From Adhaeribacter rhizoryzae (GTDB lineage Bacteria; Bacteroidota; Bacteroidia; Cytophagales; Hymenobacteraceae): DNA of 64,000 nt. The stretch covers positions 62,001 to 126,000 of the forward strand of contig NZ_VWSF01000011.1 of the NCBI RefSeq assembly GCF_008629685.1. The letters run 5' to 3'. The translations under genes were made by a program, and so were the position numbers. The notes beneath the pieces are model-generated. The model ran no database searches. It was not told the DNA's origin and worked only from the letters and a program-made list of their open reading frames with translations. Shown in pieces: positions 37,318 to 46,578 of the stretch; position 1 is the first letter of the stretch, and each line of letters starts with the position of its first letter.

Positions 37318-37848
37318 ATGATAACCAGACCTTTTAATTTTCAGAAGTGGATTGATGAGCACCGGCATATTTTAAAGCCCCCCGTTGGCAATGCCCAGGT
37401 ATTTAAAGACAACCAGGATTTTATTGTGATGGTGGTGGGCGGCCCAAACTCGCGTAAAGATTTTCATTACGACGAAGGCGAAGAATTCTTTTACCAGATT
37501 CAAGGTGATATAAACGTGCGGATTATTGAAGATGGCAAGCCCGTGGATGTGCCGGTAAAAGAAGGCGAAATATTTCTGTTGCCAGCTAAAGTGCCGCATT
37601 TGCCGCAGCGGCCCGCTAACACCATTGGGCTGGTAATTGAGCGTTACCGACAGCCCGGCGAGCAGGATGGCTTTTTGTGGTTCTGCGAAAATTGCGGCGA
37701 AAAGCTGTACGAAGAATATTTAGAGGTAACCGATATTGTAAAGCAATTGCCCGAAGTAATGAATAAATTTTATGCTTCGGAAGATAAACGCACCTGCAAA
37801 AACTGCGGTACCGTAATGGAACCGCCAAAACCGCCTAAGGCAACGTAA
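37318..37848 (+). CDS. nbaC: 3-hydroxyanthranilate 3,4-dioxygenase
   Basis: Cupin Fe(II) enzyme (also HaaO) that opens 3-hydroxyanthranilate to the precursor of quinolinate in the kynurenine route to NAD. 176 aa. Iron and substrate residues align with the Cupriavidus enzyme: Arg46, His50, Glu56, His94, Arg98 and Glu108. A C-terminal rubredoxin-like knuckle pair CENC (123-126) and CKNC (160-163) is kept, as in bacterial forms. The frame is open to TTG at 37270, but that part is repeat sequence; ATG at 37318 gives the usual length. kynU and kmo occur at 54591 and 59310. Confidence 0.93.
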   Translation: MITRPFNFQKWIDEHRHILKPPVGNAQVFKDNQDFIVMVVGGPNSRKDFHYDEGEEFFYQIQGDINVRIIEDGKPVDVPVKEGEIFLLPAKVPHLPQRPANTIGLVIERYRQPGEQDGFLWFCENCGEKLYEEYLEVTDIVKQLPEVMNKFYASEDKRTCKNCGTVMEPPKPPKAT

Positions 37849-37988
37849 TATTATTAAACAGCACCCGCCGTAATAGCGGTTTCAATATTTGAAATTATCC
37901 TGAATGTACTGGTGTTATAAGTATGAATTAAGCCGAAAAGATTAATTTTGCCGGCAGTAAATAATTCAGAAACACTAGATTTATAAAT

Positions 37989-38402
37989 ATGAAAGTAGAA
38001 TTAAGGCGCGTAAACGAAGCCTTTCATTTTGAAGCAGTAGGTACCGCTGGCGTACCCGTACATATAGATGGCTCGCCGGACATAGGCGGTGAAAATGCTG
38101 GTGCCCGGCCTATGGAAATGATATTAATGGGCTTAGGTGGTTGCAGCGCCATTGATATTGTATTAATTCTGCAAAAGCAGCGCCAGGTAATTGAAGACAT
38201 GAGTATTAGTATTGAAGGCGAGCGGGTACCCAACGAAACACCTTCGGTTTTCAAAAATATTCATGTGCACTACAACTTTAAAGGCGACCTGAACGAAGAT
38301 AAAGTTAAACGGGCGATTGAATTATCAATGGATAAATATTGCTCCGTTACGGCTATTCTAAATAAAACCGCCGTTATTACCCATTCTTTCTCTATAAACT
38401 AA
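37989..38402 (+). CDS. OsmC-family peroxiredoxin-like protein
   Basis: 137 aa. The two catalytic cysteines of OsmC/Ohr proteins are visible: Cys52 in MGLGGCSAIDIV and Cys118 in MDKYCSVTA. The family reduces organic hydroperoxides; this sub-branch (YhfA-like, with the RPMEMILMGLGGCS motif) is less characterised. Cytoplasmic. The stop codon overlaps the following terminator stem. Confidence 0.88.
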   Translation: MKVELRRVNEAFHFEAVGTAGVPVHIDGSPDIGGENAGARPMEMILMGLGGCSAIDIVLILQKQRQVIEDMSISIEGERVPNETPSVFKNIHVHYNFKGDLNEDKVKRAIELSMDKYCSVTAILNKTAVITHSFSIN

Positions 38403-38426
38403 AAGCGGCCCCTTGGGGCCGCTTTT
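38401..38426. terminator. bidirectional terminator, 12-bp GC-rich stem
   Basis: Perfect arms 38401-38412 and 38415-38426 with a 2-base apparent loop, AAAA/TTTT flanks; between convergent genes. Confidence 0.85.
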
Positions 38427-38467
38427 AGTTTATCTGACAGGTTGTTGCCGTAGGCTGATGCTTTTTA

Positions 38468-39739
38468 TTAAAAGCTAATCCATGTTTTTGCGTCTTTGGC
38501 ACTAACCAAATCGTAGCTATTGGGGCCAACCTGTATTACATAGTAGCCTTCTGGTATAATTAATTGCGCGCGGGTAGCATCCACAACAGCTTCGGCCGCC
38601 GCAGGCGGGGTGCCAAATTCTGCACCGTCGTAAGCAAATACTATTCTGCCATCGTTTCTAAACTGAGTTCTGATTGCTGGCCCGAAAAAATCATCCGCTG
38701 TCCAGAATATAAATCCGTCATAAGGCGGATCGGGTTGTTTATAAAAAGTAATAATTTCGAAGCCATTAATATTGTTTACACCAAAAGCATCTTCTACCCC
38801 TTCAACAGTAAAACCTGTAAAGTTTACCCAATATACCCCGTTAGGCGGGTTGTTATAGAACCGGCGGGCAGCTTGTAAATCTACGGCAGCAGGACTGGTA
38901 GATTCCCGGATGGTACCGGCCACGTTATTAACCGTAAACTGAATAGTTTTATTACTGGCATTATATTGCATGGCACTCAGGCCGGTAATGTTGGTGCTGC
39001 CCACCGCAAATGGCGTTAAAAATTCAATGCCCGCTTCGGTATAATAATATTCTGTAGTAAAGGATTTGGTAGTGCCGCCTTCAGAATAAGTTATGGTAAT
39101 TTGCCGCAGGTTGGTATCCGCCGAAAAATCAAACGTTTGGTTAGCAATAAGTAACCGTTTAAAATAAGTGGTAAAATTATTTATACTTTCAAAGGTCTTT
39201 ACGCTTTCGGCTATCCGGCTAATAAAATTATCGGCTCCGTCTTTAGTGGCTTTGGTTAAAACCAGGCGGCTGCCCTGCAAATTACCTTTCAGGGTAATTG
39301 TTTCGGGCGTTACCGATTCAAACGAAAATTCAAAATCAGAATATTTACCAGCTCCTACATCGCCGTTGCTTTGTCTGGGATCGGGATCGGCCAAAATGTG
39401 CATGTAATTATACGTATCGAATATTAAAGCCGGCTGCTGCATGGCTTTTAAACGATAGGTACTTTCGAGTGGTGTAGCTGCCGTGTTGGCGTTAATATCG
39501 CTTGCCATAGACAGGCGATCGTTGGCGTTAAACTTAATGAAAAAGCTGTACGCCGCGCCGCCCGCCGGGTATAAAATGGCTTTCCAGCCGTTTTCAGCGC
39601 CTACTAATTGGTTTTTGTAATCGCTAAGGGTTTGGTTCAGGCGTTCATCCGGCCGTTCGCCGGGGGCAATCTCGTCTTTGTTGTCGCATGCCGAAAGCAG
39701 CAAAATCAGCAGCAGACCCAAGTGTAATATTTTTTTCAT
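38468..39739 (-). CDS. DUF4302 lipoprotein of the SusCD locus
   Basis: 423 aa lipoprotein (lipobox LLSAC, Cys18) with the N-terminal signature RLNQTLSDYKNQLVGAENGWKA and YSFFIKFNANDRLSM of DUF4302 proteins. Function unknown; the family recurs downstream of SusC-SusD and HExxH lipoprotein genes, as here, and is presumed to sit on the cell surface with them. Last gene of a four-gene minus-strand operon (45600 to 38468). Confidence 0.85.
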   Translation of the reverse strand: MKKILHLGLLLILLLSACDNKDEIAPGERPDERLNQTLSDYKNQLVGAENGWKAILYPAGGAAYSFFIKFNANDRLSMASDINANTAATPLESTYRLKAMQQPALIFDTYNYMHILADPDPRQSNGDVGAGKYSDFEFSFESVTPETITLKGNLQGSRLVLTKATKDGADNFISRIAESVKTFESINNFTTYFKRLLIANQTFDFSADTNLRQITITYSEGGTTKSFTTEYYYTEAGIEFLTPFAVGSTNITGLSAMQYNASNKTIQFTVNNVAGTIRESTSPAAVDLQAARRFYNNPPNGVYWVNFTGFTVEGVEDAFGVNNINGFEIITFYKQPDPPYDGFIFWTADDFFGPAIRTQFRNDGRIVFAYDGAEFGTPPAAAEAVVDATRAQLIIPEGYYVIQVGPNSYDLVSAKDAKTWISF

Positions 39740-39772
39740 ATTAATAATTCTGATTTAACTAAACCGGCCGTT

Positions 39773-40621
39773 TTATAAAGCATTAATAGCAGCTTGGGCC
39801 TTGGTTTGCAAGCTATAAAAATCAATCTTCCAGGCTTCTTTAAAATACCGTACCACCAGTTCTTCTTTGCGTCTTAAAAGCGGTTGGGCCGATGCCGGAG
39901 CGCTGTTAACCATAGTATTAAAACCAGTACGGCCTTCGGTTAGCATCAGGGCAATCATTTCTACAAAATCGTCTTTTACGTTGTTGCGGGCGTATTGCGA
40001 AACAAAACCGCGGGAGCGGGCATCGGCCAACGAGTAATCGAACCAGTTGGCGGTGTAAGCCGGCGTAATGCTGGCATATTCTGCCGGAAACATAATGGTT
40101 TCATGTAAAATATGGCCGTACTCGTGATGTATGGTTTGCAACATCTGTTTTACCTGAAACTTATCTTTTTTGTCGAAATCGTTTATAACATACAATATTA
40201 TTTTCCGGCCAGATTCGGCGGTACCTAGTGTTATGGTGCCATCGGTGTTAAATTGAGGGCTACCCACCAGCACAAACTGCCGGGGTGCTAAACTTTTAAT
40301 AAAATTAGCGCCGCCTTCCTGCTCAAAAGGTTCTATCCATGTTTTTTTAATGGTTTCCATTACCGGAATAATTTTGTCTTCGCGGGGCGGGGTAAGTACT
40401 TTGTCTAAAGCCAGTTCGTACCGGTCGAAGCGGTATTTTACTTCAATGTTGTAGGGCTTCAGGTAGTTTTCGTCAATCCAGTTATCTACTGGCCCTTTAA
40501 CCCAGCTATCGCCGCCCAAGCCGGTAATAGGCATATCTAAATTATCGTCGTCTTCGGAACAGGCTGTTATAAAACCTGCCATAAACAACAACAGCAATAA
40601 GGGTAATTTATTTATTTTCAT
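39773..40621 (-). CDS. substrate import-associated HExxH zinc metallohydrolase lipoprotein
   Basis: 282 aa lipoprotein (lipobox FITAC, Cys21). The zinc-peptidase-like motif HEYGH lies at 166-170 within TIHHEYGHILHE, with Glu174 close behind. The length, motif and place between SusD and DUF4302 genes fit the TIGR04549 family ('LP_HExxH_w_tonB'), which is defined by that neighbourhood. A likely surface protease or peptidase processing what the SusCD pair imports; no substrate has been shown to my knowledge. Confidence 0.87.
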   Translation of the reverse strand: MKINKLPLLLLLFMAGFITACSEDDDNLDMPITGLGGDSWVKGPVDNWIDENYLKPYNIEVKYRFDRYELALDKVLTPPREDKIIPVMETIKKTWIEPFEQEGGANFIKSLAPRQFVLVGSPQFNTDGTITLGTAESGRKIILYVINDFDKKDKFQVKQMLQTIHHEYGHILHETIMFPAEYASITPAYTANWFDYSLADARSRGFVSQYARNNVKDDFVEMIALMLTEGRTGFNTMVNSAPASAQPLLRRKEELVVRYFKEAWKIDFYSLQTKAQAAINAL

Positions 40622-40638
40622 TTTAGTACTTTTTGCTT

Positions 40639-42099
40639 TTAACGTGGATTTTGTTCGATACCGGCCAGCACTACTTCCTGCGGTAACTGAAGTACCCGGC
40701 GCGGATCGTCAGGACCAACAGTAATAACCTGGCCATCGGTGGTAGGGTGTTCAACGGTAATATTATGTCGTAAAATATCGAACCAGCGCATGCCCTCCTG
40801 TACAAATTCGGCGGCTTTAAAATCAAGCAGTGTGCTTAGTAACCCATCTTTTACGTTGGTAGTGCCATAAAAATTCCGGAGTTTTATATTGGTAATATTG
40901 TGGGTAGTAGCGCTGTAATTTTCAATGCGGGTACTGGCGTATAAATTAAGATCGGTGCGGGCAGCTTCCAGGTTACCTAATTCCAGGTTAGCTTCGGCGC
41001 GGTTAAACAACACTTCTTCGGCGGTAAACAACGGAAAAATGGTGTAGCCTACCCCAATATTGGCATTGGCATTTTCCCGCACAAAGTGTTCATTAAATTT
41101 TAGAATAAGCCAGTTGTCGTCGCCTTGGGTATAAGTTGGGAACGCAAACCGGGTGCCGGTTACGTTGGTGCCGGTAATTAAAGTGTTTACAATGGGTGTA
41201 GCCAAACCATAGCGGTACCGGCCATAATACCGCGACCACCACGAAGTAGTTTCGGCCAAAAGTAAATTAGCATTTTCGGCGGCTTTGGTGTAATTGGCCA
41301 GCATTTCGTTTACAGTTAGGTTTAGGTAAACACTTACCCACGGGCGTAAACTAGGAGCAATATTGCCGCCCGGGAAAGCCTGGTTGGCGTGCTGCACTAC
41401 TTTTTGGTAATCTTTTTTAAACAAATAAAACCGGGTAGCAAAGGCATTGGCGGCAGTAGTAGTAAAATGATATTTTGGAATGCGGTAGGCGTTGTTATTC
41501 AGCAAAGGCAAACCTTCCGTTAAATCCTTTTCAATCTGTTCGTACACGTAAGCCACGGTTCCGCGATCGTACTGGCCCATTACTACCTTCTCCGGAGTAG
41601 TAACGTAAGGAATGCCGGGATCAGAAGCAGCGGTAGCAGGGTTATAAACTTTGGCAAAAAGCGTTACCAGCATAAAATGCGAATAAGCTCTTGCTACTAA
41701 AGCTTCGCCTTTTTGGGCTTGGTATTCGGCGGGATTAGGCGCATTCTCAATGGCTTCTAAAGCATGATTAGCCGCCGCAATAGCCGCGTAACAAGCATTC
41801 CAGTAATTGTTAGGCGTTCCCTGGGCGCGGGTGGGTACATCCTGGAAAAAATAAGGGTTGCGGTTTTCTTCTTCAATTAAAACCGGGCCAGTAGTACCTT
41901 TATCTAAAGCTAAGTCCGACATGGCTTCGGTAAATGTAGCGTAATCGGCTTTAGGGTAAGCGCCCACCAATAATTCGCTTACTTTTTCTACTGTGTCTAA
42001 CTGGGTTCGCTGGTCTACGGGTTGCTCTAAATATTTTTCGCAACCTGCCAAAATGCCCAGGCCGAAAAGAAAAGTAGTATATATATAAACTTTTTTCAT
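40639..42099 (-). CDS. SusD/RagB-type surface lipoprotein
   Basis: 486 aa, lipobox ILAGC (Cys20). SusD features: tetratricopeptide-like helices in the N-terminal half (KGEALVARAYSHFMLVTLFAKVY), VLFNRAEANLELG, and the C-terminal EGMRWFDILRHN. It is the partner of the SusC protein encoded 108 bases upstream. Shorter than the SusD at 5430, closer to RagB-type proteins associated with peptide import, which agrees with the adjacent metallohydrolase, though that link is inference. Confidence 0.92.
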   Translation of the reverse strand: MKKVYIYTTFLFGLGILAGCEKYLEQPVDQRTQLDTVEKVSELLVGAYPKADYATFTEAMSDLALDKGTTGPVLIEEENRNPYFFQDVPTRAQGTPNNYWNACYAAIAAANHALEAIENAPNPAEYQAQKGEALVARAYSHFMLVTLFAKVYNPATAASDPGIPYVTTPEKVVMGQYDRGTVAYVYEQIEKDLTEGLPLLNNNAYRIPKYHFTTTAANAFATRFYLFKKDYQKVVQHANQAFPGGNIAPSLRPWVSVYLNLTVNEMLANYTKAAENANLLLAETTSWWSRYYGRYRYGLATPIVNTLITGTNVTGTRFAFPTYTQGDDNWLILKFNEHFVRENANANIGVGYTIFPLFTAEEVLFNRAEANLELGNLEAARTDLNLYASTRIENYSATTHNITNIKLRNFYGTTNVKDGLLSTLLDFKAAEFVQEGMRWFDILRHNITVEHPTTDGQVITVGPDDPRRVLQLPQEVVLAGIEQNPR

Positions 42100-42207
42100 T
42101 TTTAATGTTGCTTATGCTGCTGATAGTATTTGGTAGTTAGTTTTATATTTAAAGTTTTACTACTTAAAATATTAACCCGTAATCTTCAGCCTTTACCTTT
42201 TAATATT

Positions 42208-45200
42208 TTATAAGCCTATTTTCAGCGAGAGTGTAAATTGCTTTGGAATAGGCATGGCTACACCTCCCGAACTAAAGAACTCCGGGTCCTGACCGTTTAA
42301 ACGCTTATCGGCATAAATTAACCACATGTTGTTGGCTACCAGACTTAACGATAAATTATTCAGGCCAATCGTGCTTAAGCGGGTAGGTGGCAGAGCATAG
42401 GTAAGCGAAACCTGTTTCAGACGGACAAAATCACCGTCTACTACGCGGGTTGTGGAATAATTATAGTTGTTGTAGGGATAGCCTTCTAAACCGGCTGCGG
42501 CTATGCGATCCAAAATAGAAGGAATATTGGTGGTTTCTTCATCGCCGGGTAAAGTCCAGCGGTAAACAAAGTCGTAAGGCATGGCATCTAAATCGGTATA
42601 ACTGGTCCGGAAAGCCGGGGTTAAACGTATTTTATTGCCGCCGCTGTAAGTTACCAGTGCCGATAGCGAAAAGTTTTTGTAACGCACCGAGTTAAACCAG
42701 CCACCGTTCAGGAGCGGATCTACCGGACCTTCGTATTTTAAATATTGGGTGTCGTCGCTTTGTAAATATACGTTGCCGCTGGTTTCGCCTTCTTCGTTAA
42801 TAAAACGGGGCATACCGGTTTCAGGGTCTAAGCCCTGATAATCAATAGAAAACAAGCCACGGTATGGGTAGCCTTCTTTCGGGCCACCTTCCGGAATAAC
42901 CAGCGACCAGATATCCGGGTTGTTTGCCAGGTTGGTGATTTTGCCTTTGTTGTAACCGGCAGTAAGCTGGGTTCTTACGCCTAAGTCTTTGGTGTTGATG
43001 ATGCCGGCGCCCAGCGCTACTTCCAGTCCGTAAGATTGCATATCGGCGTAGTTGGCTACTTTTATTTCTTCGCCGCCAATACCGGAGGTGCGAATAGGGC
43101 CAATTAAATCAAAAGCGTTGCGGAGGTAAGCATCGACGGTTGCAGTTAGTTTTTCGTTAAACAATCCGGCATCTACGCCCACGTTGGTTTCGTATTGTTT
43201 CTCCCAGGTCAGCTCCGAGTTTTCCAGGTTCTGAATATATATCATCGATTCTACCTCGGTTAAATAAGGCCGGCGGGTACTGGTGTTTTGCAGGACCAAA
43301 CTGGAGTTGGTGGCGTTACCCATACTGGCCGTCAGGCCGTAAGTAGCCCGTAAAGTCAGTCGGTTTACTGTGTTCTGGCGCGCCATAAAAGGTTCGGTGT
43401 CTACGTTCCAGGAGCCGCTCACATTCCAGGTGGGTAGCCAACGGGCGGTGCGGGCTTCGCCCAAAGCATTGGAGCCATCGTAACGCACGGTGCCATTTAA
43501 ATTATACTTACCCCGGTACGAATAAGCGCCATTAGCCATATAAGCCAGGAACCGATCGTAGCGCATGCTCATGTTGTAATAATTGAAATTGCTTTCCACA
43601 TTTTGCTTTATAATGCGGTAATCAATGTAGGGCACGCCGCCTTTGTCGTACTGGTAACCGGCGCCGTTAAAACTTTTATTCTGACGGTCGGCGTAGCGGA
43701 GTTCCTGTGAGGCAAAAAGACGAAAAGTGTGAATATCAGCTAAGGTTTTATCCCATTCCAGCGTGTTCCGGAAGTTATAACTTACTAAATTATCGTCGTT
43801 GGTATTGTAAAAACCGCCGTACGGCAAAACCACTACGGGTTGCGCATCCGGGTTATCCGGGTCGCGGTACAAAAATTTATTTTCTTCCTCTACAACAGCG
43901 TTTTGGTTGGCGCGGTAAGCATTGGCCATGTTGGAGTTTTCGCGCACTTTGTGTTCCTGGTTGGTTTTGGCGTAACGCAAAGCGCCCAGAAAAGAATATT
44001 TCAGATTATTCCGAATCTTATAAGAAAAATCGCCTTGCAGTTTTAAATCCAGTAAAGAAAGGTCGAGGGTATTATTTTCCAGTTCATCCAGAATATTAAA
44101 AGGCGCAAAATTGCGGCGGAAAAATTCGCGGTTGCCGTTTTCGTCGTAAGCGGTTAAGGTGCGGCTGGTGTTAATGGCGTAGCTAAAAGGGTTAATATCG
44201 AAATCGCGATCGTACTGGCCCGAAACCGGATTGCTGAGCCGGCCCAAAGTACCGGGTGCGCGCTGGTCCCGGATAGAACCCTGCGATATTAAACCCACCG
44301 ATATTTTATCCGAAATATTAAAGTTAGCCCGTGCATTGCCCGTAAAGCGTTTTACCTGATCGGCAATGCTCCAGCCATTATCCTGCAAATAACTCGTAGA
44401 AAAATATAGCTGCGATTTTTCGGTGCCCGACGAAATGCTTAAAGAATGCTCCTGCATAAAAGAATTCTGAAACAACTCATCGAACCAATTGGTGTTGGCG
44501 CGGGCGTAGCGTTCTAAAAAAGTAGCGCGGGCCGCCGGACTGTTCTCTAAACCGTAAGTGCCGGTGCCAGGATCAAAGGTATTTATCAGGTCGTACATTT
44601 TGGTAAATACCCCGCCATCCTGCCGCCGCGATACGTCGGCGTGGTTTAGCCAGCCTTTGCGTTCCATCTCAGCATAAACCGACATCTGGTCGGCTGAATT
44701 CATGATATCGAAGTTGCGGTAAGTAGGTTTTAAGTAAGTGCTGAAGTTACCGGTATAGGACACAATAGGCTTACCAATTTTACCTTTTTTGGTCGTAATT
44801 ACTACCACGCCGTTCATGGCGCGGGCACCGTACATGGCCGTAGCCGAAGCATCTTTCAATATCTGGAAACTTTCAATATCGTCGGGGTTCAGGCCGGCTA
44901 CCGAAGAACCAATTAGCGTGGCCGGGTCGCCGGTAGATAATTGCTCGTTCGATACGTTTACCACATCTTCCAGAATAACACCATCTACCACCCACAGCGG
45001 TTTGTTATCGCCGGTAATAGAAGTGGCACCACGTACCCGTATTTTAGGGGCAGCACCAAAAGTACCCGAAACGTTTTGTACCGAAACTCCCGCTACGCGG
45101 CCTTCCAGCATCCGGCTCACATCGGTAACACCGCTTCTTTTAGCATCATCGCCTTTGAGTAAGGTGGCTGAACCGGTAAACATTTTGCGGTCGATGGTTT

Positions 45201-45600
45201 GGTAACCCGTAACTACTACCTCGTCTAAGCTTTTGCCTTCTTCTTCCAGGGTTATGATAATGGAGGTGCGGTTATTAACCGGAACTTCCTGTGATTTATA
45301 ACCCACCATCGAGAAAACCAGCGTCGCATTGTCTTTAACGGTAAGCTGAAAATTGCCTTGCGCATCGGTAATGGTTCCGTTTTGGGTGCCTTTTTCAATT
45401 ACGTTTATGCCCGGTACAGTTTCGGTTGTAGCGCCGTTTCCTTGTATGCGCACGGTGCCTTTAACCACAATATCGGCCAGAATTATATGTTCTGATTCGT
45501 CTTTAAAAGCATAGGCATTATTGGTTACCATCGGGCAGATACCGGTCAGCAGCAACAGTAAGACTTTACCTTTTACTTTTGAGTAAATGGTTTTATTCAT
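42208..45600 (-). CDS. SusC/RagA-type TonB-linked outer membrane transporter
   Basis: 1130 aa. Signal peptide about 1-32 (ends NAYA), carboxypeptidase-regulatory-like domain (about 45-125), the linker EVVVTGYQTIDRKMFTGS, plug domain with RVRGATSITGDNKPLWVVDGV and QILKDASATAMYGARAMNGVVVITTKKG, and a barrel finishing in FTLSLKIGL. First gene of the minus-strand operon SusC-SusD-HExxH lipoprotein-DUF4302. The 360 bases upstream should hold its promoter. Confidence 0.93.
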   Translation of the reverse strand: MNKTIYSKVKGKVLLLLLTGICPMVTNNAYAFKDESEHIILADIVVKGTVRIQGNGATTETVPGINVIEKGTQNGTITDAQGNFQLTVKDNATLVFSMVGYKSQEVPVNNRTSIIITLEEEGKSLDEVVVTGYQTIDRKMFTGSATLLKGDDAKRSGVTDVSRMLEGRVAGVSVQNVSGTFGAAPKIRVRGATSITGDNKPLWVVDGVILEDVVNVSNEQLSTGDPATLIGSSVAGLNPDDIESFQILKDASATAMYGARAMNGVVVITTKKGKIGKPIVSYTGNFSTYLKPTYRNFDIMNSADQMSVYAEMERKGWLNHADVSRRQDGGVFTKMYDLINTFDPGTGTYGLENSPAARATFLERYARANTNWFDELFQNSFMQEHSLSISSGTEKSQLYFSTSYLQDNGWSIADQVKRFTGNARANFNISDKISVGLISQGSIRDQRAPGTLGRLSNPVSGQYDRDFDINPFSYAINTSRTLTAYDENGNREFFRRNFAPFNILDELENNTLDLSLLDLKLQGDFSYKIRNNLKYSFLGALRYAKTNQEHKVRENSNMANAYRANQNAVVEEENKFLYRDPDNPDAQPVVVLPYGGFYNTNDDNLVSYNFRNTLEWDKTLADIHTFRLFASQELRYADRQNKSFNGAGYQYDKGGVPYIDYRIIKQNVESNFNYYNMSMRYDRFLAYMANGAYSYRGKYNLNGTVRYDGSNALGEARTARWLPTWNVSGSWNVDTEPFMARQNTVNRLTLRATYGLTASMGNATNSSLVLQNTSTRRPYLTEVESMIYIQNLENSELTWEKQYETNVGVDAGLFNEKLTATVDAYLRNAFDLIGPIRTSGIGGEEIKVANYADMQSYGLEVALGAGIINTKDLGVRTQLTAGYNKGKITNLANNPDIWSLVIPEGGPKEGYPYRGLFSIDYQGLDPETGMPRFINEEGETSGNVYLQSDDTQYLKYEGPVDPLLNGGWFNSVRYKNFSLSALVTYSGGNKIRLTPAFRTSYTDLDAMPYDFVYRWTLPGDEETTNIPSILDRIAAAGLEGYPYNNYNYSTTRVVDGDFVRLKQVSLTYALPPTRLSTIGLNNLSLSLVANNMWLIYADKRLNGQDPEFFSSGGVAMPIPKQFTLSLKIGL

Positions 45601-45960
45601 AAGCGTTCTTTTGTAAGCAGTTGGGTTGTTTGGGTTTCTTATGAAAACGATTAAATCTAATTAAAATTTTCTTCTTTTAGCCCTATTTTACGTTCTGGTT
45701 CTAAATTGTTTTAAAGTATTGAAAGTTTTGGTTTACAGGCCGGTTTACGAAGTAATATTTACAGTTTTATTCTAATATAAAGCCCCTAAAATATTTATCA
45801 GATAGTGGTTTAAAAATTAGAATAATGAAAGTTCGCCTAAAACTTAAAATGCTTTTTGGTAAGTACAAATGAGTGTACAATCATGTTTTGTAAGAAGAAC
45901 GGTAATAAAAAAGGAGCGACTTAATGAAGTTGCTCCTTTTTATGTAACCGATATGGTTAG
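45601..45960. other. intergenic region upstream of the second SusC gene
   Basis: AT-rich. Apart from the terminator at 45907-45941, no gene or recognisable regulatory sequence was seen. No anti-sigma/ECF-sigma pair adjoins this SusC gene in the window. Confidence 0.45.
45907..45941 (-). terminator. terminator after the collagen-like lipoprotein gene
   Basis: Stem aaaaaggagc-g-actt / aagt-t-gctccttttt with one G-U, 4-base loop, T-run on the minus strand. Confidence 0.75.
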
Positions 45961-46578
45961 TTATTTTACTTTTATCTTTTTTACTTTAGCTTCGGTGATA
46001 TTGTAATATTTAGCAACTTCGTTGTAGTCTTTTAAATTAATATTAGGTTTAACAACTCTGCCGTTAACTGGGCTTCCTGGAATAATTACTACTCTGAAGC
46101 CATGGTCATTCAATTGTGCTGGGGTAAGACCGGCCAGAACATTAGCAGCTCCTTCAATAAAGATAAACATAGCTAAATCATTGAAAGCATAATTAAATTT
46201 GTACGGCCCCAAATTAGAGCTAAAATTTTGTGGTAGAGGAGCCCAGATGGGCAGATCACTGTAAGTGCCATAAGCCATATATGTCAGAACCACATCTGTT
46301 TCACCTACTTCAATTGGTTCTTCTAAATCACCAAATTCAAAACCTAACTCGTAACCATCGGCTGCAGTAAAATCCCATGCAAATTCAAAAACTTTAGCAG
46401 TACCGGGTGTACCTGCCGGGCCGGCAGGACCAGCCGGGCCCTGAGCTCCAGGAGCACCTGGCGTGCCTGGATCACCTTTTGGTCCTGGATCGCCTTCCGG
46501 GCCTTTACATGCCTGCCCTAAACCAAGGGCCAAAATCATAAGAAAATGTAAGATTCTAAAATGTAGGATTCTTTTCAT
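45961..46578 (-). CDS. collagen-like repeat lipoprotein
   Basis: 205 aa. Lipobox GQAC (Cys24) followed at once by twelve uninterrupted Gly-X-Y triplets (residues 26-61, for example GDPGPKGDP and GPAGPAGPA), a short collagen triple-helix stalk. A globular C-terminal domain follows (about 62-205; FEFAWDFTAADGYELGFEFGD) that I do not recognise. The form suggests a trimeric surface stalk with heads, perhaps adhesive. It is monocistronic, with its own terminator. Function is unknown. Confidence 0.8.
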   Translation of the reverse strand: MKRILHFRILHFLMILALGLGQACKGPEGDPGPKGDPGTPGAPGAQGPAGPAGPAGTPGTAKVFEFAWDFTAADGYELGFEFGDLEEPIEVGETDVVLTYMAYGTYSDLPIWAPLPQNFSSNLGPYKFNYAFNDLAMFIFIEGAANVLAGLTPAQLNDHGFRVVIIPGSPVNGRVVKPNINLKDYNEVAKYYNITEAKVKKIKVK

